Shown: piece by piece, positions 17,525 to 26,571 of the stretch | Numbering within the stretch: the stretch's first letter is position 1 | Layout: every line of letters begins with the position of its first letter | Source: Gammaproteobacteria bacterium RIFCSPHIGHO2_02_FULL_42_43 | Lineage (GTDB): Bacteria; Pseudomonadota; Gammaproteobacteria; Coxiellales; Coxiellaceae | Direction: 5' to 3' | Assembly (NCBI GenBank): GCA_001801425.1 | Contig: MGXR01000015.1 | Coordinates: 1-64,000 of the forward strand | Length of the DNA: 64,000 bases | Program-made: the position numbers and the translations under genes | The notes under the pieces: model-generated | Database searches by the model: none | Told to the model about the DNA's origin: nothing | The model's input: the letters and a program-made list of their open reading frames with translations, nothing else

Positions 17525-18036
17525 TTCGCTGGCTCCTGCTGCTGCAAACGCATCACCATTTCTTGATCCTTCATCTCATTGCTTTGAGTGGCGCTGGTAG
17601 ATAACTTAAATATTACCTGATTTTCCATAACACGTGTTAACAGCGCATGTTGAAGCCCAACGCGAGCGCCCTCTTCCACGCGATACACTTTGCCATCCGT
17701 CGCTCTAAACACAGCCCAACGTTGATCGTGATGCATAATGACACCAACCAATTTCAAACTATCGAGCGCGATGTTGCGAAGTAGAGTGTCCGGATGCTGT
17801 GTGTCGCGTTGAACCAATACAGGTATCTCAAATGGATCGCGTTGATTGTCACCCTGATAAATCACAGGCGTAATAATTTGCGCAGCTTCCACTTTTCTTT
17901 GTTTGGCCAAAGCTCCTTTTTCTAACTGTGCCACCAACTGATTCACATCTTGCTCAGCAGAATGCTGTTTACAACCCGATAAATCACCGAGTAACAACAC
18001 AAAAATACTCATTAACATCCACGACACGTATTTCAT
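17521..18036 (-). CDS. pilP: Type IV pilus lipoprotein PilP
   Basis: PilP is the periplasmic lipoprotein that links the PilN-PilO heterodimer to PilQ. The signal sequence ends in LGDLSGC, giving a lipobox with the lipidated cysteine at about residue 22. The HR domain follows, with RDPFEIP, LDSLKLVGVI, WAVFRATDGKVYRVEEGARVG and the terminal beta strands. At 171 residues it has the usual length. It overlaps pilO upstream and pilQ downstream by four bases each. Confidence 0.9.
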   Translation of the reverse strand: MKYVSWMLMSIFVLLLGDLSGCKQHSAEQDVNQLVAQLEKGALAKQRKVEAAQIITPVIYQGDNQRDPFEIPVLVQRDTQHPDTLLRNIALDSLKLVGVIMHHDQRWAVFRATDGKVYRVEEGARVGLQHALLTRVMENQVIFKLSTSATQSNEMKDQEMVMRLQQQEPAK

Positions 18037-18638
18037 AATGCCACATCCGCCGAAATCGGTAACGCATAATACAGGGTTGCTGTAAATTCCAACGATAAAA
18101 CATTTTTTTGATCTTTCGTTTGCTTGATCACGAATTCATTCACAGTAACCACCGCGTTTGATAAATTAGCAACGCCACTTAAAAAATCACCAAGCTCATG
18201 ATATTTTCCCACCACGGAAACTTTAACGGGAATGTAAGAAAAATAAGTACCTGGCACTGATTTTTCCGGTTTGAAATAAATAAATTTTAATCCCTTGGCG
18301 CTGCCAAGCTTGGTAATTTCCGCCAGCAATTGCGCCACGTGTGATTCCGATGGAAAATTTTTCAAAATTTCTTGATACTGTTTTTGCATCGTCGGCAAAT
18401 TGTCTGAAACAGATTTTAAATTCGCGTATAGCTGGATTTCTTTTGATAATTGCGCTTCTAATTCTTCTTTTTGCTTACTGATTTGCGTTTCCTGGGAACG
18501 CGCTTGTTGTTGTAAAATGAGAGAGCCAAATCCAAAAATCAAAAAAAATAAAATGACGGAAAACACAGCCTTCGCAACAGTTGGCAATAATAATATTCGC
18601 ATCATTAGCGATTTTTTTTCAACGACAGTTCGACGCAT
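18033..18638 (-). CDS. pilO: Type IV pilus alignment protein PilO
   Basis: PilO is a bitopic inner-membrane protein that forms a heterodimer with PilN. The 201-residue product has a short cytoplasmic part, a membrane helix at about 17-36, a coiled coil to about 80, and a ferredoxin-like periplasmic domain containing FIYFKPEKSVPG and YHELGDFLSGVANLSNAV. ATG 18638 lies three bases after the pilN stop; a GTG one codon earlier also exists. The stop overlaps the pilP start. Confidence 0.9.
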   Translation of the reverse strand: MRRTVVEKKSLMMRILLLPTVAKAVFSVILFFLIFGFGSLILQQQARSQETQISKQKEELEAQLSKEIQLYANLKSVSDNLPTMQKQYQEILKNFPSESHVAQLLAEITKLGSAKGLKFIYFKPEKSVPGTYFSYIPVKVSVVGKYHELGDFLSGVANLSNAVVTVNEFVIKQTKDQKNVLSLEFTATLYYALPISADVAL

Positions 18639-18641
18639 CAC

Positions 18642-19307
18642 TCACTCACCTTTCAATATTTTTTGCGTATTCGCATCCTTCTCGCGATCATGCTGTTGAA
18701 TCGCTTTGATCGGATTGTTTATTTTTATTTTTTCTGCTGTCGGAAGAACAGGAGCAGTCTTAATCACAGCGCTGGGGGAAAAAGACAACTTAAGATCGAA
18801 CTGCGTTGTCACCAATTCATTGCCCTCAGTTTTTTCTACTTTTTGCAGCGAAATTACTTTTAATGTTTTTGATGCTTCGATCGAATACATAAATTGCGAA
18901 ATTTGCAAATTGGAGCTAGCATCGCCGTTGATTTCCACTGAATCATCTTTTCTCGATAAATTTGTTAAATAAATCCCTTTTGGCGTTAACACAGTAATTT
19001 CGTTTAACAAACGCACGGTGTCGTAACGATTCAATAATAACGTTCGCAATTCTTGCGAGCGCTCTAGCAATTCTTTTTGTTTTCCTTCTGATGACATGTA
19101 CAATTTTACTTTTAAAAAAGTTGTTTCTTTGGCTTGTGCCAATGCTTTTGCATAACTTTTCAAATAACTCGATTCTGTAAAAAAAAGAGAATAAACAAAA
19201 TAAAGTGTGCCGCAAGCAACAGCGACAGTCGTTAGCGTGATAACGGAAAACATTTTTCGATTGGCCGCCAGTCGATCCTGGCGCCAGGGCAACAAATTTA
19301 TCTTCAT
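18642..19307 (-). CDS. pilN: Type IV pilus alignment protein PilN
   Basis: The start MKINLLPWR is the conserved PilN motif that inserts into PilM. It is followed by a membrane helix at about 19-41 and a coiled coil plus ferredoxin-like periplasmic domain, with LLNEITVLTPKGIYLTNLSR typical of PilN. I place the start at ATG 19307, overlapping the pilM stop by four bases; longer frames would put unrelated residues ahead of the motif. It is about 221 residues, slightly longer than many homologues because of a Lys-rich C-terminal tail. Confidence 0.92.
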   Translation of the reverse strand: MKINLLPWRQDRLAANRKMFSVITLTTVAVACGTLYFVYSLFFTESSYLKSYAKALAQAKETTFLKVKLYMSSEGKQKELLERSQELRTLLLNRYDTVRLLNEITVLTPKGIYLTNLSRKDDSVEINGDASSNLQISQFMYSIEASKTLKVISLQKVEKTEGNELVTTQFDLKLSFSPSAVIKTAPVLPTAEKIKINNPIKAIQQHDREKDANTQKILKGE

Positions 19308-20431
19308 AACGGCGTCCCGCGCATTGCTAAACCACAACTGACTGCAAAGGCAGGCCCCAATTTTAAATAACGATTCGCGTCTAGCCGCGAATCAAATGAC
19401 AGTTTTTCTAATGGATTGACTACCACAACAGACATACCCAATGTTTTTTCAACGCTCGTCATGAGATCAGGAATCAAAGCACATCGACCCATCATGGCAA
19501 CGCATTCGATGGTAAAACCACTGTGTTCAGAATAGAAAAGTTGTAACAGTCGATGAATAGACAACGCGGCTTGTGATTTTTGCTCTTCAGTAAGCGTGTT
19601 GGCCGACGTGCCGTCACCGGCGATATATTGTTTGACAATAGAAGTCAGTGCATCGTCCGTATATAACTGACGATTGTAATAAATCCCTTTTCGCTGGTGC
19701 ATCACAACCAGCGTCAAACTGTGCGGATTAAAGTGCATGCACGCCACATATTTTTCTTCATGACCGGCAGGCAATTGCGGCGCAATCAGCGGATAAACGC
19801 GCTCAATGGCATAATAATTGACGTCAACCGTTCTCGTGATTAATCCAGCGCCTTTCAACGCATCTAATCTCGGCATCACATCTTCTTTGCGCGCAATCAC
19901 AATCACTAGCATGTATCGTTTGACGCCCTCTTCGCCATACGCCATTTGCACATAATCTAGAAATAAATTTTTCGCAAGTTCTGGAAATGCTTTATGCGCT
20001 TCATGCCAAGCACGAACCTCCACCGCATCATCATCTAGCACCATATCTATCGGCACTTCTTTAATCACCACTTTGGATCCAGAAATAGCAATCGCCGCAT
20101 TGCGCAATGACTCTTTTGTTCGCTGCAGCATTTGTTGCATGGCGGTGGTTAATTGCGCTTGACTGATGATTCGACCTTCCGTGATCGTATTAGGCGGCAG
20201 CAATGCAGCATCGATGTTAGTGATGCGCAAAGCGCCCAACGTACTACGCAAGCGAATGGTTAAAAGGGATGTGTCATCAAAATCGATTCCGAGAAGTGCG
20301 CCGTAAACATCTCCCGGTTCTTTGAATCTGCTTTGAAAATACCGCCACTGATTCGCGATCGACGGGACCAGCGTATTCCACTCCAAACGATCCATGATCG
20401 ACGAAACCATCGACTTCCATTCCATGTGCAT
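19304..20431 (-). CDS. pilM: Type IV pilus actin-like protein PilM
   Basis: PilM is the cytoplasmic actin-like protein that binds the PilN N-terminus and couples the motor ATPases to the alignment complex. The 375-residue product has the ATP-binding GIDFDDTSLLTIRL start at about 46, AAIAISGSKVVIKEV in place of the usual SGS strand, EVRAWHEAHKAFP, and LGPAFAVSCGLAMRG at the end. An N-terminal extension of about 40 residues precedes the actin fold; an internal start cannot be excluded. It is the first gene of pilMNOPQ and diverges from the fimT-type gene. Confidence 0.9.
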   Translation of the reverse strand: MHMEWKSMVSSIMDRLEWNTLVPSIANQWRYFQSRFKEPGDVYGALLGIDFDDTSLLTIRLRSTLGALRITNIDAALLPPNTITEGRIISQAQLTTAMQQMLQRTKESLRNAAIAISGSKVVIKEVPIDMVLDDDAVEVRAWHEAHKAFPELAKNLFLDYVQMAYGEEGVKRYMLVIVIARKEDVMPRLDALKGAGLITRTVDVNYYAIERVYPLIAPQLPAGHEEKYVACMHFNPHSLTLVVMHQRKGIYYNRQLYTDDALTSIVKQYIAGDGTSANTLTEEQKSQAALSIHRLLQLFYSEHSGFTIECVAMMGRCALIPDLMTSVEKTLGMSVVVVNPLEKLSFDSRLDANRYLKLGPAFAVSCGLAMRGTPL

Positions 20432-20490
20432 CGATCCCTGCTATAATTTAATCATGGCTACTTGAAATTGTACCGTGCAAGGGGTGTGCG

Positions 20491-21000
20491 ATGCTACCGT
20501 GGCGTTGTCGACAACGAGGCTTTACCATCACTGAGATTATGATTGTTGTTGTGATGCTCGCCATTTTAGGCATCATCTTCACTCCCGCTTACATTTATTA
20601 CTTCTCACAAAATCGCTTGAAATCCGCGGCAGAAAAACTATACAGCGAAATTCTGCTGGCGAGAACCGAAGCGATTAAAACCAATTCAGATATCAATATC
20701 ATATTTACCACCGGCGCCAATTGGTGCTTTGGAACCACAACAGCTTCTAGCTGCAATTGCAACATACCCAACGATTGCCTATTGGGCCAAACCAGCAGCA
20801 GTGAATTTACCGGTGTCACGATGCCATCGGCCGGGTTTCCCAGCGGTAAATTAACCTTCGATGGTGCGCGCGCAGTAGCATCCGCTGTGGGAAGCGTTAC
20901 TTTTACGAGTAGCACCGGCGAATCCATCATCGTTAATGTGAATCGTCTGGGCACGCCAAGCATTTGCTCCAATGACTTAGGGGATTATGGATCATGTTAA
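20491..21000 (+). CDS. Minor pilin of the FimT/FimU (GspH) type
   Basis: This 169-residue pseudopilin has a leader ending CRQRG, then FTITEIMIVVVMLAILGII with the glutamate at +5. Cysteine-rich segments follow (GANWCFGTT and CNCNIPNDC), and the C-terminus reads GTPSICSNDLGDYGSC. The fold and order (FimT/FimU, then PilW, then PilV) match the minor pilin cluster that primes pilus assembly; FimT proteins can also bind DNA during uptake. The ATG follows an AAGGGG ribosome site. Its stop overlaps the pilW start. Confidence 0.85.
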   Translation: MLPWRCRQRGFTITEIMIVVVMLAILGIIFTPAYIYYFSQNRLKSAAEKLYSEILLARTEAIKTNSDINIIFTTGANWCFGTTTASSCNCNIPNDCLLGQTSSSEFTGVTMPSAGFPSGKLTFDGARAVASAVGSVTFTSSTGESIIVNVNRLGTPSICSNDLGDYGSC

Positions 21001-21641
21001 TGCGGTGCAAACAAAACGGGCTCACTATTTTAGAAATGTTAATTACGCTCGCAATCAGTACTATCATCGCTGCCGCAGTGCTCACATTATTTTCGCAAAC
21101 GCTATTCAGCAGCAATCGTGTCATAGAATTAGGTAGGCTAGATGGCGAATTAAATGCAGCGATGGATGTGATCGAAAGCGACGTGCAACGTTCGGGATAC
21201 TGGGCGAACGCACACACAAGCGAGGTCAACCCATTCGATGTTATCACCATCAATCCCGCGCAAGATTGCATTTTAATCTCGTATGATAGAAACAGTGATG
21301 GCACATTACCTGGGGTCGGCAGCGGCACGGACGACGAACGTTATGGTTTTCGCAAAATGGGGGACACATTGCAATACCGTCCCGCGAGCGGACCCTTTGA
21401 TTGCAGTGCAGCCACTACCGATTGGGACAATATCACGGATCCCAGTGTCATCACGATTACGAGTTTTGTCGTCACACAAAATAATGTGTCGGTCGATATT
21501 GACGGCAGCGGCTCAGGCACCGATACCACACAATTTCGCAACATCACCATCAGCATCACCGGCAATTTGACACACGATGCAAATGTCACTAGAACCATTT
21601 CTCGAACCATTAGGGTGTATAACAACAAATATGCAGCATAA
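20994..21641 (+). CDS. Minor pilin PilW-like
   Basis: This 215-residue minor pilin has a leader ending CKQNG, then LTILEMLITLAISTIIAAAVL. Residue +1 is Leu rather than Phe, and the glutamate at +5 is kept. A PilW-type body follows, with ELNAAMDVIESDVQRSGYWAN. It overlaps the FimT-type gene by seven bases and the pilV-type gene by eleven, so the cluster is tightly coupled. Order and the DVQRSGYW segment support PilW. Confidence 0.85.
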   Translation: MLMRCKQNGLTILEMLITLAISTIIAAAVLTLFSQTLFSSNRVIELGRLDGELNAAMDVIESDVQRSGYWANAHTSEVNPFDVITINPAQDCILISYDRNSDGTLPGVGSGTDDERYGFRKMGDTLQYRPASGPFDCSAATTDWDNITDPSVITITSFVVTQNNVSVDIDGSGSGTDTTQFRNITISITGNLTHDANVTRTISRTIRVYNNKYAA

Positions 21642-22074
21642 TCAAAAAAAACAATACGGTAGCGCAATTATTGAAGTGTTAATCGCGGCTTTTATTTTTG
21701 CGGGCGCTTTGTGGGGATTTATTGAATTTCAAACGAATCTTTTGCGCGAACGCAACTTAATCAAAGAAAGAACGGAAGCGTTGACGCTGATCGAAAATAA
21801 AATGCGTTATTTTCGCAGTTATACCGTGCTAACCACTACTCCCGGTCAATTGGCTTATAGTGATATTGTCACGTGCGCTGCAGCGTGCAGCGGTGGTACC
21901 AGCAAATATCCCATGACATGGACGGTCACCGATCAAACCGCACCAACACGAAAAAGCGTGCAAATCTCTGTCACGTGGACAGACAATCAAAACGCACCGC
22001 ACACGGTTACAATGAATAGCATTATTGCTAGTATTGATCCTAGTTCTCAGGGAAAAGTGTCACAGGGATTATAA
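21631..22074 (+). CDS. Minor pilin PilV-like
   Basis: This 147-residue minor pilin has a leader MQHNQKKQYG followed by SAIIEVLIAAFIFAGALWG. The residue after the predicted cleavage glycine is Ser, unusual for a prepilin, while the glutamate at +5 is kept. The later region (ALTLIENKMRYFRSYTVL) fits PilV. I set the start at ATG 21631 inside the end of pilW; a longer frame would add 18 residues before the leader. pilX and pilY1, which normally follow, are absent. Confidence 0.8.
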   Translation: MQHNQKKQYGSAIIEVLIAAFIFAGALWGFIEFQTNLLRERNLIKERTEALTLIENKMRYFRSYTVLTTTPGQLAYSDIVTCAAACSGGTSKYPMTWTVTDQTAPTRKSVQISVTWTDNQNAPHTVTMNSIIASIDPSSQGKVSQGL

Positions 22075-22680
22075 ATGCGCAGAGGAATGTTGCTATTTTT
22101 TTTGTTGCTCGCGACACTGCCTGGTTTCGCGCAAATTTATCGGTACACCGATTCAAAAGGAATCGCCACTTATTCTGATCAACCACATCCACAAGCAGAA
22201 GTTGTCGATTTATCCGCCACAGCCGTTTCCGTTTCCACCAAAACAACACCGACAACAACCGGTCCGATGAGTGCTACACAAAATCTTATGGCCACTATTT
22301 CTAAAGACCTCACCAACTCAAGCTACACAGAATTTTCTATTCAATTATCCAAAGACGAAGATGGAAAACCCAACGAAGAAACTTTTTGGAATCCAGAAAA
22401 TTTGCCCATCGTTTTGCAAATCAAGCCAGATTTACAAGCGCCCGATCTCGTGCAATATTTTTTTGATGGAAAACCACTCGATAAACCAACTAAACAATTA
22501 AGTTATCAAATTCCAAAAGTCATCACTACATCTAATGGAACACAACAAGAATTATTAACGCGCGGCGAGCATACCATTAGTGCCGTGTTATTAAATAACA
22601 GCATGGTTCCCTTAAAAACAACACCCATTGTCACTGTTTTCATCCATTACGGAACAACGCAACAACAACAGCAACAGTGA
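22075..22680 (+). CDS. DUF4124-domain secreted protein
   Basis: This 201-residue exported protein has a signal peptide (about 1-18, ending PGFA) and then the DUF4124 hallmark IYRYTDSKGIATYSDQPHP. A low-complexity Thr-rich linker, a beta-rich domain from about 75 to 190 and a poly-Gln end follow. DUF4124 proteins occur in gammaproteobacterial envelopes and have no established function. The start abuts the pilV stop and the end precedes the pilT ATG by eight bases, so it belongs to the pilus operon. It occupies the place where pilX/pilY1 usually stand, but I see no similarity to either. Confidence 0.75.
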   Translation: MRRGMLLFFLLLATLPGFAQIYRYTDSKGIATYSDQPHPQAEVVDLSATAVSVSTKTTPTTTGPMSATQNLMATISKDLTNSSYTEFSIQLSKDEDGKPNEETFWNPENLPIVLQIKPDLQAPDLVQYFFDGKPLDKPTKQLSYQIPKVITTSNGTQQELLTRGEHTISAVLLNNSMVPLKTTPIVTVFIHYGTTQQQQQQ

Positions 22681-22688
22681 GAGAATCA

Positions 22689-23717
22689 ATGGATATTACA
22701 GAATTATTGCGACAAGTTGTTACAGAAAAATGTTCAGACTTGCATTTATCTACCGGCGAAAAACCCATCGTACGAAAATTAAATCAATTACGTCGTCTGG
22801 ATTATCCAGTACTCACCAATGACACCATAAAAAAAATGGTGCGCGGTATCACAACAGAAGAGCAGTGGAAAACACTTGAAAATGATTTAGAGTTAGATTT
22901 CGGTTATGCAATTCCAGATGTTTCGCGCTTTCGGGTTAATGCATTTTATCAATCACGTGGTTTGAGCGCTGCATTTCGCACACTGTCACTTCATATTCCG
23001 ACACTCGACGACATGCATTTAACCAATCCTGTTTTCAAAAGTATTTGCGACATGGAAGACGGTCTGGTGTTAATTACTGGGGTCACCGGATCCGGGAAAA
23101 GTACGACACTCGCAGCCCTAATTGATCACATCAATCATGGAAAAAATTCTCACGAACATATTTTAACGATAGAAGATCCTATTGAATATCAATTCCAAAA
23201 TGCTAATTGTTTAATTCAGCAACGCGAAGTGGGAAAAGATACCAAAACATTTCAGGCGGCGCTGCGCGCTGCATTACGAGAAGATCCCGACACAATCATG
23301 ATCGGTGAAATGCGAGATTTGGAAACGATACAGCTGGCATTAACTGCTGCAGAAACTGGCCACTTGGTTTTTGGCACCATGCACACCAATTCTGCTGCAC
23401 ACGCTATTGATCGTATCATCGACGTCTTTCCGGGAAATGAAAAAGACATGGTGCGCGCAATGCTAGCCGAAGCATTACGTGCCGTAGTCGCACAACGATT
23501 ATTCAAAACACCCAACGAAACTATTTACCCAGCGCATGAAATTTTAATTTGCACTGACGCCATTCGTAATTTAATTCGCGAACACAAAATCGCGCAAATT
23601 TATTCCGCAATTCAAACGGGCCGACAATACGGCATGATTACGATGGAACAGCATATCGCCGATTTACTCGAAGCTGGCATCATTCAACCGAAAACAAATG
23701 TCAAGGAAGAAGAGTAA
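22689..23717 (+). CDS. pilT: Type IV pilus retraction ATPase PilT
   Basis: PilT is the hexameric ATPase that powers pilus retraction. The 342-residue product has the N-terminal PAS-like domain, Walker A GVTGSGKST, the Asp box (ILTIEDPIEY), the Walker B region (DPDTIMIGEMRDLET), the His box (TGHLVFGTMHTNSA) and the C-terminal AIRNLIREHK motif needed for retraction. I use ATG 22689, as GTG 22677 lies inside the DUF4124 gene. The last ~118 coding bases occur again at 31987-32117, at the far end of the inserted island. pilU does not follow. Confidence 0.95.
   Translation: MDITELLRQVVTEKCSDLHLSTGEKPIVRKLNQLRRLDYPVLTNDTIKKMVRGITTEEQWKTLENDLELDFGYAIPDVSRFRVNAFYQSRGLSAAFRTLSLHIPTLDDMHLTNPVFKSICDMEDGLVLITGVTGSGKSTTLAALIDHINHGKNSHEHILTIEDPIEYQFQNANCLIQQREVGKDTKTFQAALRAALREDPDTIMIGEMRDLETIQLALTAAETGHLVFGTMHTNSAAHAIDRIIDVFPGNEKDMVRAMLAEALRAVVAQRLFKTPNETIYPAHEILICTDAIRNLIREHKIAQIYSAIQTGRQYGMITMEQHIADLLEAGIIQPKTNVKEEE
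23599..23717 (+). repeat. pilT 3' end, left copy of the island-flanking direct repeat
   Basis: Bases 23599 to about 23695 match 31987 to about 32083 with two mismatches, in the same orientation; the last codons diverge. It is the genuine 3' end of the intact pilT gene. Confidence 0.85.
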
Positions 23718-24016
23718 GCAAGCGTCCGTGCCAGCTTAAACCAGGCAATGTCTGACACGAGACTTATAAAACAAAACTCGGGCACGACGAAGTCAACTCC
23801 ACCCAGCCTCTCAACTTATTGCAAAAAATATCAGGATTATCTGCGTTGCTAAAAATAAGTGTTCCGTCACGGTGTTTTATCACGTTGGCAAAAGCGATGC
23901 GCGCCAACTGCGATGCAGGAGTTAAAAAATAAAAGGATAAATCAGACATTGAGCTCCAAGATCATCTGTGACAGTATAATTGCAAGAAGATGTTTTTATC
24001 ATTAAGGAGAATGGTA
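23718..24016. other. Non-coding left end of the island
   Basis: This 299-base stretch holds no convincing gene. A minus-strand frame of 61 codons (23764-23949) begins at an ATG but resembles nothing I know and has no ribosome site. A good AAGGAGA ribosome site lies at the right end, before ATG 24017. A TATAAT at 23973-23978 is a plausible -10 for the catabolic operon. Confidence 0.4.
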
Positions 24017-24799
24017 ATGACCAAGCAATTAGAGTTTGGCGTTATCGGCTTAGGTCGTATGGGTGGTGGCTTGGCACACAAAGGCCTAAATGAAGGCCTG
24101 AAAGGCGACTCCATTCGTCGGCATAAAAAATATTTAGAATCTGGCGTTCATTTTCTTGATATTGGCACCAGCGGTGGTGTGGCTGTTGAAAAAGATGGTG
24201 CCTGCTTCATGCTAGGCGGCGATACATCGGTTGTTACACAAGTGGAGCCTGTATTGCTAAAAATCGCAATGGCAGGCGGTTATGTGCACGCAGGCCCTCC
24301 AGGCGCCGGTCATTTTGTGAAATTAGTGCATAACGGCATTAATTACGGTATGGCAGAAGCGGTTGCAGAGGGTGTTGCATTGCTCGAATCTGCTCCTTTG
24401 AATATCGATGTTGCCAAAACATTGGAAGCCTATCGTTACGGCACTGTTATTCGCGGTTTCTTTATGGATACGGTTGCTAAAGGTTATAAAGAAAATAAAG
24501 GCATTGGTAAAATTGATAGCTATGTTGATGACACCGGTGAAGTGAATTGGTTGATCGATGATGCCCTGCATATGGAAGTGGCAATACCATCAATTACGGC
24601 CGCTGTATTTCAATGTATTATTTCGCGTGACAGCAATAAATATGCTTTTAAAACGGTTGCAATGACGCGACATATTTATGGCGGTCATGCTTATGGTCAT
24701 TCAAAAGTATCTGCTGCTGAACATTATCAAGGACGTGAAGGCGAATATTATTACAATGGGATTGATCCGAATACGATTGTGCATAAAAAAGAAGATTGA
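24017..24799 (+). pseudogene. 6-phosphogluconate dehydrogenase-family gene with an internal deletion
   Basis: The product (260 residues from ATG 24017) matches the decarboxylating 6-phosphogluconate dehydrogenase family, GntZ/YqeC type, along most of its length. The start has the GLGRMG dinucleotide loop. The substrate domain has FLDIGTSGGVAV, and GAGHFVKLVHNGINYGM with the catalytic Lys and Asn, then FGGHA-like HIYGGHAYGH. However, after GLAHKGLNEG the frame jumps straight to DSIRRHKKYL, so about 65-75 residues of the Rossmann domain are missing. The junction (near 24095) lies among short GGCCT/AAGGC repeats, suggesting slippage. The frame remains open, so a protein may be made, but it probably cannot bind NADP normally. 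Confidence 0.75.
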
Positions 24800-24802
24800 G
24801 TG

Positions 24803-25714
24803 ATGAAAAATCCAGATATAATCCGCTGTGTTTGGGATGAGCCTTGTATTTTAGGTGAAGCACCCATTTGGCACCCATTTGAAAAGGTGTTGTATTGGGT
24901 GGATATTTTAAAACCGAAATTACATCGTCTTGATGTGAAAAATAATGCACATCAATCGTGGACAATGCCAAGCGATATCGCTTGCATTTCACCTCTTAAA
25001 AATAGTGGATTAATTGCTGCATTTAAGGATGGCGTTGCGATTTTAAATCCTGTTTCAAATCACGTAACTTATCTCGACAATCTGCCTAAAGACTTATCTG
25101 AACAGAGTGTTTTTAATGATGGGCACTGTGACCGGCAGGGACGTTTTTGGATAGGTTCAAAAAATCCTGGTGAAGTGGCAGCTGTTGATCCTCTCAGTAT
25201 AAAATCTGCCGGCGAAATTTATCGATTCGACATGAAAAATAAATTAGTGAAGCAAGCGGGTGATTTTATTGTTACGAATGGCTTGGTTTTTAGTTTAGAT
25301 TCGAAATATTTCTTCGTTGCGAATTCACCGAAGCGCATTATTTATCGTTATGAGTTTGACAGTGAAACAGGCGCGATTTACAACCCCATTGTTTTTGCAA
25401 AAATTGCGGATGATGCCGGTGTGCCCGATGGTATGACGTTTGATGCGCAAGGGTATTTGTGGAACTGTCATTTTGGCGGTTGGCGTATCACGCGTTATTC
25501 ACCGGATGGAAAAATAGATCGCGTGATTAAAATGCCCGTTGGATATCCGACGAGTTGTTGTTTAGGGGGCCCTGATTTAAAAACATTATTTATTACCTCC
25601 GCAAAAAGAGATGTCACCGAATCAGAATTAATAAATCAGCCAAAAGCTGGCGCGCTTTTTGCAATTGATGTTGATGTGCCAGGTGTTGCGGAGTCTTGTT
25701 TTTTAGAGAGTTGA
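24803..25714 (+). CDS. SMP-30/gluconolactonase-family sugar lactonase
   Basis: This 303-residue six-bladed beta-propeller of the SMP-30/LRE family should open an aldonolactone to the acid. The metal ligands are visible: Glu in LGEAPIWHP near residue 18, Asn in VTNGLVFS, and Asp in GVPDGMTFDAQGYLW. FNDGHCDRQGRFWIG is also typical. No signal peptide is seen, so it acts in the cytoplasm. It follows the broken dehydrogenase gene by four bases and leads the enzymes for the acid. Substrate (pentonolactone or fuconolactone) is inferred from the operon. Confidence 0.88.
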   Translation: MKNPDIIRCVWDEPCILGEAPIWHPFEKVLYWVDILKPKLHRLDVKNNAHQSWTMPSDIACISPLKNSGLIAAFKDGVAILNPVSNHVTYLDNLPKDLSEQSVFNDGHCDRQGRFWIGSKNPGEVAAVDPLSIKSAGEIYRFDMKNKLVKQAGDFIVTNGLVFSLDSKYFFVANSPKRIIYRYEFDSETGAIYNPIVFAKIADDAGVPDGMTFDAQGYLWNCHFGGWRITRYSPDGKIDRVIKMPVGYPTSCCLGGPDLKTLFITSAKRDVTESELINQPKAGALFAIDVDVPGVAESCFLES

Positions 25715-25730
25715 TTATACCGAGATTGTC

Positions 25731-26558
25731 ATGAAATTATATAAAACAACTGAAGGCGCACTTTTCTGTATCGACACTGTTTTTTATCGTGCACCCGAAC
25801 AAAATTGGGATGCATTACTGGCTCACGATGATTTGTATTCCTTCCTTTCAAAAAGCACTGCGTCATTAAAACCATTAACTGGCTTTTCATTAAAAGAATC
25901 CACTGTACTTGCACCCATTCAATCCCAAGAAGTGTGGGGTGCTGGTGTGACCTATTCTCGAAGCAAAAGTGCTCGCATGGAAGAATCACCGGGAGGTGCT
26001 AATTTTTATGACAAAATCTATGATGCAAAAAGACCGGAATTATTTTTTAAATCAACGCCGCATCGTGTTATTGGTACAGGCCATGCTGTACGTATTCGAA
26101 AAGATTCAGTTTGGAATGTGCCTGAACCTGAACTCACGCTTGTTGTTACGCCAAATGGAAAAATCATTGGTTACACAGTCGGAAATGATATGGGTTCGCG
26201 CTCGATAGAAGCGGAAAATCCCCTCTATTTACCGCAAGCAAAAATTTATGATCAATGTTGTGCATTGGGGCCTTGTATTTTGTTAACTGAAAAACCATTG
26301 TCTGGTGATGCAATAATTCATCTTAAAATTCTTCGCAATAATGCAGTTTCTTTTGATGGCACCGTTTCCTTTTCACAAATGAAAAGAGACCCAAAAGACC
26401 TGGTAGCTTATTTGTTTCGAGACAATAGTTTTCCCGCGGGTTGTTTTTTAATGACAGGAACCGGTTTAGTGCCACCGAATGATTTTACGCTGCAAATCGG
26501 AGATGAAATTCAAATTACGATTGATGGTATTGGTACGCTAAATAATTCTGTAAAGTAA
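25731..26558 (+). CDS. FAH-family dehydratase, 2-keto-3-deoxy-D-arabinonate dehydratase-like
   Basis: This 275-residue protein of the fumarylacetoacetase superfamily most resembles the KdaD/XylX branch, which converts 2-keto-3-deoxy-pentonate to 2-oxoglutarate semialdehyde. Seen here are EVWGAGVTYSRSKSARMEE, YDAKRPELFFKSTPHRV, metal-binding glutamates in VPEPELTLV, and GNDMGSRSIEAENPLYLPQA. The next gene encodes an aldehyde dehydrogenase suited to the semialdehyde, which supports this choice over a hydrolase of diketo acids. ATG 25731 lies 16 bases after the lactonase gene. Confidence 0.82.
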   Translation: MKLYKTTEGALFCIDTVFYRAPEQNWDALLAHDDLYSFLSKSTASLKPLTGFSLKESTVLAPIQSQEVWGAGVTYSRSKSARMEESPGGANFYDKIYDAKRPELFFKSTPHRVIGTGHAVRIRKDSVWNVPEPELTLVVTPNGKIIGYTVGNDMGSRSIEAENPLYLPQAKIYDQCCALGPCILLTEKPLSGDAIIHLKILRNNAVSFDGTVSFSQMKRDPKDLVAYLFRDNSFPAGCFLMTGTGLVPPNDFTLQIGDEIQITIDGIGTLNNSVK

Positions 26559-26571
26559 AAGGGATTCTAAC

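Noticed and set aside
23764-23949. Minus-strand 61-codon frame at the left end of the island
   Set aside because: No similarity, no ribosome site, and it lies in a short gap next to a junction; not supported as a gene.
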